From an uncultured Prevotellaceae bacterium (GTDB taxonomy: Bacteria; Bacteroidota; Bacteroidia; Bacteroidales; Bacteroidaceae): DNA of 58,444 nt. Shown piece by piece: positions 52,351 through 58,444 of this stretch (its first letter is position 1; every line of letters begins with the position of its first letter). The DNA lies in NCBI GenBank assembly GCA_902785695.1, contig CACZZQ010000011.1, positions 1 to 58,444 on the forward strand, written 5' to 3'. The notes under the pieces were generated by a model. The model had not been told where the DNA came from. It saw nothing but the letters and a program-made list of their open reading frames with translations, and did no database searches. The position numbers and the translations under genes are program-made.

Positions 52351-53450
52351 AACTAACGGTCGTCATCGTCAGCTATAACGTCTGTTATTACTTGGAACAG
52401 TGTATTGGCAGCGTGCAACGAGCCACAAAAGGACTTGAGGCTGAGATCTATGTGGTTGACAATCATTCTTCTGATGGCTCAGTTGACTATCTGAAGCGTC
52501 GTTTTGCTGACACCATCACACTAATAGAGTGCAATCATAATCAGGGCTTTGCAAAAGCCAATAATATTGCCATCCGTCAGTCGAAGGGTGAATATGTGCT
52601 GCTGCTCAATCCTGATACGTTTGTCGGTGAAGATAGTATTCGTCAGGTGGTGGCGTTTATGGATGCTCATCCAAAGGCAGGTGGTGCAGGCGTGATGATG
52701 CACAATGCAAATGGAACAGTGGCTCGTGAGTCGCGACGCGGCTTGCCTACGCCATACGTGTCGTTGCTCAAGATGCTGGGCTTCTCAAAGCGTTATTATA
52801 TGAGTCATCTGTCGTGGACGGAACCAGGACGGATAGATGTCGTAAGTGGAGCATTCATGATGCTGCGTCGCTCTGCTTTGGAAAAGGTAGGACTGCTTGA
52901 CGAGGATTTCTTTATGTACGGTGAGGATATCGACCTGTCGTATCGTATTCTGAAAGGCGGCTATGAGAACTGGTATGTCCCCTCAAATATTCTCCATTAT
53001 AAAGGTGAATCGACGCAGAAGAGCACGTTCCGATATGTCCATGTGTTCTATCAGGCCATGCTGATATTCTTCCGTAAACACTACGGACATCTGAGCTTTT
53101 TTGTCGTATTGCCCATCAAGATGGCCATCTATGGCAGGGCTTTCCTGGCACTTTTCCAGATGCTGTCAATGCAATTACGGAGGTATCTGGGTGATTATGG
53201 CAAAAGGGAAGATATAACCTACGCTTTTGAGGGAAGTCAGCCGATGGTTGACAATTGCATGAAGATAGCCCTTCGCAAGGGACTCTCGATTGCAGAGACA
53301 AGCGTCAGTGCCGATTGTGTGGTCTATGATACCGATACGCTTTCGTTTGAGGAAATCATTGCCGAGGCCGCAAAACATCCTGGCAAGCAAATAGGAACCT
53401 ATAGCAGCAAGAGTTGCGTCATCATCACTCCAGGAGAGATTGTCAAATGA
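52347..53450 (+). CDS. Family 2 glycosyltransferase
   Basis: A GT-A fold enzyme with the donor-binding segment VVIVSYN near the start, VVDNHSSDGS and LLLNPDTFV (DxD-like), and the acceptor-side motif FFMYGEDIDLSYR. A C-terminal hydrophobic stretch (about 240-275) may contact the membrane. Relatives transfer rhamnose or other sugars to surface polysaccharides. The acceptor is unknown. The last 60 residues form an extra soluble segment. It overlaps the GNAT gene by 4 bp. Confidence 0.92.
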   Translation: MKLTVVIVSYNVCYYLEQCIGSVQRATKGLEAEIYVVDNHSSDGSVDYLKRRFADTITLIECNHNQGFAKANNIAIRQSKGEYVLLLNPDTFVGEDSIRQVVAFMDAHPKAGGAGVMMHNANGTVARESRRGLPTPYVSLLKMLGFSKRYYMSHLSWTEPGRIDVVSGAFMMLRRSALEKVGLLDEDFFMYGEDIDLSYRILKGGYENWYVPSNILHYKGESTQKSTFRYVHVFYQAMLIFFRKHYGHLSFFVVLPIKMAIYGRAFLALFQMLSMQLRRYLGDYGKREDITYAFEGSQPMVDNCMKIALRKGLSIAETSVSADCVVYDTDTLSFEEIIAEAAKHPGKQIGTYSSKSCVIITPGEIVK

Positions 53451-53959
53451 AAAAATTGCCAATAGTCCACCTTAGAGCAATGGAACCAGAAGACCTGGAT
53501 TTGCTCTATACCATCGAGAACGATACGTCGATATGGAATGTAGGGCTTACCAATGTGCCTTATTCCCGCTTTGTGCTCCATGATTTCATGTCGAGCAATA
53601 CAGGTGACATCTACACAGATAAGGAAGTACGACTGCTTATCGAGAACGAAGTCAAGGTGGTAGTTGGAATAGTTGATCTGATGAAGTTTGACCCAAAGAA
53701 CCTAAAGGCAGAGCTGGGCTTGTTGATAAGTAGTGCATTCCGCAGACAAGGCTATGCCAAAGCCACCATCTCTCTAATTCACGAATATGCACTTTCAACG
53801 CTTCACCTGCATCAGCTCTATGTCGTGATAGCAGCAAGCAACGATACCACACTGTCGTTGTTCCGGCAATATGGCTATCAGCAGTCGGGCATACTCAGAG
53901 AATGGCTTTATGATGGACGCACCTATCATGATGCCGTCATCATGCAGCGTCTGTTGTGA
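53447..53959 (+). CDS. GNAT-family N-acetyltransferase
   Basis: The 170-residue protein has the acetyl-CoA loop as RRQGYAKATISL and ends with EWLYDGRTYHDAVIMQ, close to SpeG/RimJ-type acetyltransferases. The start at 53447 overlaps the previous stop (ATGA). The substrate is unknown. It is the last gene of the bamD operon and abuts the convergent methyltransferase with no intervening base. Confidence 0.9.
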   Translation: MKKLPIVHLRAMEPEDLDLLYTIENDTSIWNVGLTNVPYSRFVLHDFMSSNTGDIYTDKEVRLLIENEVKVVVGIVDLMKFDPKNLKAELGLLISSAFRRQGYAKATISLIHEYALSTLHLHQLYVVIAASNDTTLSLFRQYGYQQSGILREWLYDGRTYHDAVIMQRLL

Positions 53960-54676
53960 TTACTCTCTTCTGCGAAATTCCGAGCAGGTGATAGCTGTGG
54001 CAATGGCTACGTTTAAGCTCTCTGGCCCCTCGTGGAACTGGGGAATCAACAGCTTGTGCGTAATCAGTTGGCGTATCTCTTGTGAGATGCCGTTCCCTTC
54101 GTTGCCCATCACGATGATTCCCTCTTTTGAGAGTTCTTGCGTGTAAATGTTTTGTCCGTCAAGCAGGGTACCATAAACAGGCACCTTGCTGTTGCGAATC
54201 ATTTCAGCTAAGTCTGTATAGATCAGATTTACACGGGCAATGCTGCCCATCGTGGCTTGTACCACTTTGGGATTCCAGGCATCTGCCGTACCCTCGGAAC
54301 AGTAGATGGTGGTGATGCCAAACCAGTCGGCAATGCGGATGATGGTACCCAGATTGCCAGGGTCTTGCACATCGTCGAGCGCCAGCGAAAGGGGAGAAAA
54401 TGAGGCTTGTTCTTGGGAAGGAATCTCAAAAACGGCCAGTACTTCTTGTGGATGTTGCAGGAAACTTAACTTTTGCAGTTCCTCTTTGCTCACTTCCTGA
54501 AAAGCCAAGCCGTTGTGTTTCCATTCGTTGGTGGCAAAGATTTGGTATGCATTGAAACCTGCGCGTAGCAAGTCGCCCACCACTTTAGGACCCTCTGCAA
54601 CGAAAAGCTGCTCCTTCTTCCTGAATTTCTTATGTTCGAGTTGTCGGACAAATTTGATTTGGTTTTTACTTATCAT
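53960..54676 (-). CDS. SpoU/TrmH-family RNA 2'-O-methyltransferase
   Basis: A SPOUT enzyme that methylates ribose in rRNA or tRNA using S-adenosylmethionine. The N-terminal substrate domain starts SKNQIKFVRQLEHKKFRKKE. The SPOUT domain has DDVQDPGNLGTIIR, IVMGNEGNGIS and PQFHEGPESLNVAIA. The start at 54676 (MISKNQIK) gives 238 residues. The -7 box sits only 4 bp upstream, so the mRNA should be leaderless. Confidence 0.94.
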   Translation of the reverse strand: MISKNQIKFVRQLEHKKFRKKEQLFVAEGPKVVGDLLRAGFNAYQIFATNEWKHNGLAFQEVSKEELQKLSFLQHPQEVLAVFEIPSQEQASFSPLSLALDDVQDPGNLGTIIRIADWFGITTIYCSEGTADAWNPKVVQATMGSIARVNLIYTDLAEMIRNSKVPVYGTLLDGQNIYTQELSKEGIIVMGNEGNGISQEIRQLITHKLLIPQFHEGPESLNVAIATAITCSEFRRRE

Positions 54677-54680
54677 TTTG

Positions 54681-54770
54681 CAAAAGTACGAATAAGCGAG
54701 AAAAGAACCAAAAGAAGTACACAAAATTACCGAATTTAGACCCGTATTTCAATATTTTTATGTACTTTTG
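54681..54770. promoter_or_regulatory. Bidirectional promoter, two near-leaderless genes
   Basis: Minus strand TACTTTTG (54681-54688) serves the RNA methyltransferase. Plus strand TACTTTTG (54763-54770) serves the TamA-like gene. The two ATGs are 103 bp apart, and each lies 4 or 9 bp after its box. Confidence 0.7.
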
Positions 54771-54779
54771 CGCTTGATT

Positions 54780-57002
54780 ATGCGAAAGGTATTTCAGTTT
54801 GGTCTCTTTTTGTTGGGCGCGACAGCATTGCTTTCATCGTGCTCATCAACAAAATACGTGCCTGAAGACGAATATCTTCTAAATCGTGTAAGAGTAGAAA
54901 CCGAAGGTAACTATCGGGATTTGAATACCACGACGCTCCGTAGCTATGTGCGCCAAACGCCTAATCGCCGTTGGTTCTCGCTCTTCAAACTGCCGTTGGC
55001 AACCTATTCCCTCTCTGGTCGTGACAGTTCAAAATGGGTTAACCGTACCTTAAAGGCAATAGGAGAACCGCCAGTTGTCTATGACAGCCTGCGTACTGCC
55101 CTTTCTTGCGAAGATCTGACTCAGCATCTCAAAAACGAGGGATTCCTTCATGCGCAGGTAAGGCTCAATGTTGCAAGACATAAGCGAAAGGCTGATGTGA
55201 CGTACACATTGGTGCCTGGAGAACCTTATTTTGTACATCATATAGACTACGTCATCTCAGACACGGCTATCGCTCGTGTCTTGAGCCGGCAAGACTCTAC
55301 CAAGAGTTTGCTGCACAGTGGCATGAGATTTGATGTGTCCCAGCTTGATGCTGAACGTAAACGTATAGCCACTCTTTTGGCAGATAGCGGCTATTACCGT
55401 TTCCACAAGGATTTTATTACCTATCAGGCCGACTCTATAGCCGATACTCATCTTGTCAACCTGACGCTACGTCTTTCGCTGTATCATCAGCCTGATCAGG
55501 AACCGGTAGCTCATACACGCTATTGGGTTCGGCATATCAACTACAGCAGTGGCGACCCTACTGATTCGGTCATCCATCTGCGCCGTCATGTGCTGCATGA
55601 GTGTACACATCTTCATTCCGGGGAGTCGTATTCGGCTACGGGACTACAGGATACTTATAATCATTTCGGACGGTTGCAGGCTGTGAAATACACCAACATC
55701 ACCTTTAATCAAACGCCTGCCAGTGATTCTCTCGATTGTCATATCCAACTACAGAACAATAAGCCGTCAACCATCAGTTTCCAGCCGGAAGGCACAAATA
55801 CCGCCGGCGACTTGGGTGCTGCTGCTTCATTGACCTACCTAAACCGCAATCTGTTCAGGGGAAGCGAGACCTTCACTATTCAGCTGCGTGGTGCATACGA
55901 GGCCATACGCGGCTTGGAGGGGTATTCTAATCAAGACTTCGTGGAGTATAGCTTGGAGACAAAGTTGCAGTTCCCCCGTTTCATCTCTCCATTCCTGAAC
56001 AGACGATTGCGCCAGAAAGTCAATGCCACGAGTGAAGTCTCAATGATGTTTGATATGCAAAACCGTCCGGAATTCCATCGCCGGCTTCTTTCTGCCGCCT
56101 GGCGTTACAAGTGGAATTTCCCATATCGGCACGACCGTTTCCAGTTGGATGTACTTGACCTCAACTATGTCTTCATGCCCTGGATCTCTGATACTTTCCA
56201 CAACCTTTATCTTGGCAATGAGACAACGCGAAATGCCATTCTGCGCTATAACTACGAAGATCTGTTTATTACGAAGTTAGGCTTCGGCTATACCTATACA
56301 AAAGGTAATACAGCCTTTAAGTCAAATGTCGAGACATCGGGCAATGTGCTCTCATTAGCTTCACGTATGGTAAGTGCTGAGAAAGATAATGATGGACATT
56401 TTCGCTTGTTTAATATAGCTTTCGCACAATATGCGAAGTGTGACTTGGACTTGAGTCACACCTTCCAGATAGACCGGACCAACCAGTTAGTGCTTCATGC
56501 CGGACTGGGTATTGCCTATCCCTACGGGAACTCTACTGTGCTGCCTTTCGAGAAACGCTATTTCTCCGGAGGAGCAAATAGTGTGCGTGGATGGACAGTA
56601 CGATCTCTGGGGCCAGGAAAGTATAAAGAGCGTGACGGACGTATCAACTTCATCAATCAGACGGGTGATATGAAGATAGACCTGAATGCAGAGTATCGCA
56701 CAAGGATGTTCTGGAAGTTTGCTGCCGCTCTCTTTGTCGATGCAGGTAATATATGGACCTTGCGTGAGTACGAGGAACAGCCGGGTGGATTGTTCCGCTT
56801 CGATGAGTTCCTCAATCAGATGGCAGTGAGCTATGGCTTAGGTCTTCGTCTGAACTTCGACTATTTCATACTTCGTTTCGACCTTGGTATGAAGGCTGTC
56901 AACCCGTCTTATGAGTCAGACAATGACTATCATTATCCTCTGCTTCATCCAAAGTTCAGTCGTGACTATGCCTTCCACTTTGCAGTGGGATTGCCCTTCT
57001 GA
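54780..57002 (+). CDS. BamA/TamA-family outer-membrane protein
   Basis: An N-terminal lipoprotein-like signal (LLSSC, then SSTKYVPEDEYLLNRV) is followed by POTRA-like domains (about 30-340). A C-terminal Omp85 barrel with the hallmark YFSGGANSVRGWTVRSLGPG follows, ending in FHFAVGLPF. Such proteins insert or export outer-membrane proteins or lipids. Bacteroidetes relatives carry a lipid anchor. The start is set at 54780 because earlier TTG codons lie within the promoter box. An MBL hydrolase follows after 34 bp. Confidence 0.92.
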   Translation: MRKVFQFGLFLLGATALLSSCSSTKYVPEDEYLLNRVRVETEGNYRDLNTTTLRSYVRQTPNRRWFSLFKLPLATYSLSGRDSSKWVNRTLKAIGEPPVVYDSLRTALSCEDLTQHLKNEGFLHAQVRLNVARHKRKADVTYTLVPGEPYFVHHIDYVISDTAIARVLSRQDSTKSLLHSGMRFDVSQLDAERKRIATLLADSGYYRFHKDFITYQADSIADTHLVNLTLRLSLYHQPDQEPVAHTRYWVRHINYSSGDPTDSVIHLRRHVLHECTHLHSGESYSATGLQDTYNHFGRLQAVKYTNITFNQTPASDSLDCHIQLQNNKPSTISFQPEGTNTAGDLGAAASLTYLNRNLFRGSETFTIQLRGAYEAIRGLEGYSNQDFVEYSLETKLQFPRFISPFLNRRLRQKVNATSEVSMMFDMQNRPEFHRRLLSAAWRYKWNFPYRHDRFQLDVLDLNYVFMPWISDTFHNLYLGNETTRNAILRYNYEDLFITKLGFGYTYTKGNTAFKSNVETSGNVLSLASRMVSAEKDNDGHFRLFNIAFAQYAKCDLDLSHTFQIDRTNQLVLHAGLGIAYPYGNSTVLPFEKRYFSGGANSVRGWTVRSLGPGKYKERDGRINFINQTGDMKIDLNAEYRTRMFWKFAAALFVDAGNIWTLREYEEQPGGLFRFDEFLNQMAVSYGLGLRLNFDYFILRFDLGMKAVNPSYESDNDYHYPLLHPKFSRDYAFHFAVGLPF

Positions 57003-57036
57003 TGATTAATTGTAGAAAAATGGTTTAAAACAAAAT

Positions 57037-57840
57037 ATGCTGAGATTTATATCTTTTGGAAGCGGAAGCAGTGGCAACTGCTATTATCTGTGGACAGAGA
57101 ACGATAGCCTGCTCATTGATACGGGAGTGGGTTTGCGTACATTGAAAAAGTATTTCCGTGACTACGGCTTGAGTCTGTCAAAGGTTCACCGTATCCTGAT
57201 TACCCACGATCACGCAGACCACATCAAATGTGTGGGAAGTATGAGCTATGACCTCCAGTTGCCTGTCTTTGCCACTCGCCCTGTCCATGCAGGCATTGAT
57301 CGCAACTTTTACGTGACTCGTAAGGTAGGGCAGGGGTTACGCCGATATATTGAACCTGGTGTGGCATTGCAGGAGGGCGACTTTACCATTACACCTTTTA
57401 CTGTGCCTCACGACAGTAGTGATAATGTGGGCTATTTCATACAGGCAGAGAATGTCAATTTCTGCTTGATTACTGATGCCGGCCGCATTACAGACGAGAT
57501 GGCACAGTATATAGGACAATCACATTATTTGGTGATTGAGGCCAACCATGACCGTGAGATGTTGCAGCAGGGTCCCTATCCGGCATATTTGAAGGAGCGA
57601 ATCAGTAATGGGAATGGCCATCTTAACAATGAGGCGTGTGGTGAGGCCATTGCACGTTATATGGGTGAGCACCTGCGCTACGTTTGGCTCTGCCATCTCT
57701 CTGAAGAGAACAACCACCCAGAGTTGGCTCGTAAGACTGTGGAGACTGTGCTGCGCTCCTATGGCATCATAGCAGGTAAAGACCTGCAGCTTGAGGTTTT
57801 AAAACGCACCACACCAACAGGAATCTTTGATTTGGTATAG
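57037..57840 (+). CDS. MBL-fold hydrolase, YycJ/WalJ-like
   Basis: The 267-residue metallo-beta-lactamase fold has the metal motif THDHADH and the early SFGSGSSGNCYYLW signature of the YycJ group. These are implicated in DNA repair or cell-wall homeostasis as 5' exonuclease-like enzymes. Further ligands are in FTVPHDSSDN and LCHLSEENN. The function here is inferred. It probably shares a transcript with the TamA-like gene. Confidence 0.9.
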   Translation: MLRFISFGSGSSGNCYYLWTENDSLLIDTGVGLRTLKKYFRDYGLSLSKVHRILITHDHADHIKCVGSMSYDLQLPVFATRPVHAGIDRNFYVTRKVGQGLRRYIEPGVALQEGDFTITPFTVPHDSSDNVGYFIQAENVNFCLITDAGRITDEMAQYIGQSHYLVIEANHDREMLQQGPYPAYLKERISNGNGHLNNEACGEAIARYMGEHLRYVWLCHLSEENNHPELARKTVETVLRSYGIIAGKDLQLEVLKRTTPTGIFDLV

Positions 57841-57962
57841 CGTCAGTGGGGACTCTAATCCCGCCGGTTTGGTTTCTCAGGAGCTGTTGGGACTTAAAGG
57901 GTTATCCTTATTAGAAAAATAACATACCTTCAACTTCGGTTTGACCTTTTTTTCAGATATTT

Positions 57963-57994
57963 TTTGCCGTATTAAGGAAAAATATTTATCTTTG
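57963..57994 (+). promoter_or_regulatory. Promoter of the Rpn-like gene
   Basis: TTTG (57963-57966) and TATCTTTG (57987-57994) are 20 bp apart. The ATG at 58016 lies about 20 nt downstream. Confidence 0.65.
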
Positions 57995-58015
57995 CAAACA
58001 AATTGCGTAACAGAC

Positions 58016-58444
58016 ATGATAGTAGCCAATCCTATTTATGACATCGTCTTCAAGTACCTGATGGAAGACAACCGCATTGCCCGCACCATTCTCTCGGCAC
58101 TGCTGAAGAAGAACGTGGTGGAGGTAGAGGTGCGCCCACATGAATATGCCAACGACCAGCGCGACACGCTGTCGGTCTACCGTATTGACTTCGGAGCCAC
58201 CATTCGCGAGGACGACGGCTCGGAGCACCTGATTCTAGTGGAGCTGCAGAAAACGTGGCTTGAGACCGAGACGCTGCGCTTCCGGCAGTACCTGGGTGTG
58301 CACTATTCCAACCCGAAGAACATGAAGGGCGACTATGCCTTGCCAACCGTTGCGGTATACCTGCTGGGACATAAAGTGGGCGACATCGAGGAACCCGTGA
58401 TCTATGTCCATCATCAGCCGATGGACTACAACGGCAACCTGGTG
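58016..58444 (+). CDS. Rpn-family PD-(D/E)XK nuclease, 3' end outside window
   Basis: The first 143 residues are in frame to the window edge. They begin ANPIYDIVFKYLMEDNRIAR, typical of the PDDEXK_2/Rpn family. The nuclease core is visible as YRIDFGATI followed by LILVELQK. Rpn proteins promote recombination and are DNA endonucleases, some linked to transposase-like or phage-defence roles. In Bacteroidetes they are often multi-copy. The gene has its own promoter and stands apart from the MBL gene. Confidence 0.85.
   Translation, partial: MIVANPIYDIVFKYLMEDNRIARTILSALLKKNVVEVEVRPHEYANDQRDTLSVYRIDFGATIREDDGSEHLILVELQKTWLETETLRFRQYLGVHYSNPKNMKGDYALPTVAVYLLGHKVGDIEEPVIYVHHQPMDYNGNLV

Overview
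This is a chromosomal segment of a Bacteroidales bacterium, most likely Prevotella or a close relative (Segatella, Xylanibacter). The basis is content and signals. Promoters follow the Bacteroidetes TTTG-N19-TAnnTTTG pattern, often with exact spacing. Ribosome binding sites are weak. Several gene families are Bacteroidetes-typical: DUF4348, DUF4293, DUF4924, the Bacteroidetes form of RNA polymerase omega, a FeoA-FeoB fusion, and a T9SS-like C-terminal domain. I cannot name the species from sequence alone.

Layout. 1-8740, minus strand: a type I restriction-modification island. The order of transcription is WYL-domain regulator, hsdM, an AlbA_2/RecG-like ATP-binding protein, hsdS, a Fic protein and hsdR. 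hsdR runs off the left edge and is broken by a deletion plus frameshift. Three separate 12-bp tandem repeat arrays lie in the accessory genes and the spacer before hsdR. Near-identical operator-like motifs sit at the WYL and hsdM promoters. 8923-14176: a small unknown gene, a DsbD-type thiol reductase, a UPF0597 (cysteine desulfidase-like) protein and a C-terminally shortened aldo/keto reductase behind tRNA-Val and tRNA-Arg. 14370-15209: gene-free, repeat-rich, ending in an array of semi-palindromic 21-22 bp units.

15241-22556: DUF4348 lipoprotein, murB and an MBL hydrolase. Opposite them is a three-gene YtxH/holin-like envelope operon. Then come a SPOR lipoprotein, ruvX, def and a TPR protein. 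The TPR protein's signal peptide is partly encoded by one arm of a 43-bp inverted repeat. 22607-27984, minus strand: a tightly packed operon of three unrecognised genes, an MFS transporter and a RidA-like protein, downstream of two identical tRNA-Asp genes.

28449-33525: a six-gene cell-surface cluster of VTC polyphosphate polymerase-like protein, DUF4956 membrane protein, DUF2490 outer-membrane protein and two Cthe_2159-type carbohydrate-binding proteins around a small secreted protein. I consider this the best candidate for a poorly described system. 33593-39341: a LacI-type regulator, altronate/galactarate dehydratase, an unknown protein and FeoAB. 39584-41322, minus: OmpX-like porin and ROK kinase.

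41456-45126: LysE-type exporter, DUF4924, rfbD and prfC. 45133-47157, minus: uvrB. 47277-53959: a long housekeeping operon (bamD, rpoZ, DUF4293, engB, ABC-F, recR, membrane protein, GT2, GNAT). 53960-57840: an RNA methyltransferase and a TamA/BamA-like protein divergent from a 103-bp bidirectional promoter, then a YycJ-like MBL hydrolase. 58016 to the right edge: an Rpn-type PD-(D/E)XK nuclease, cut by the window. No insertion sequence, prophage, rRNA or CRISPR array is visible.
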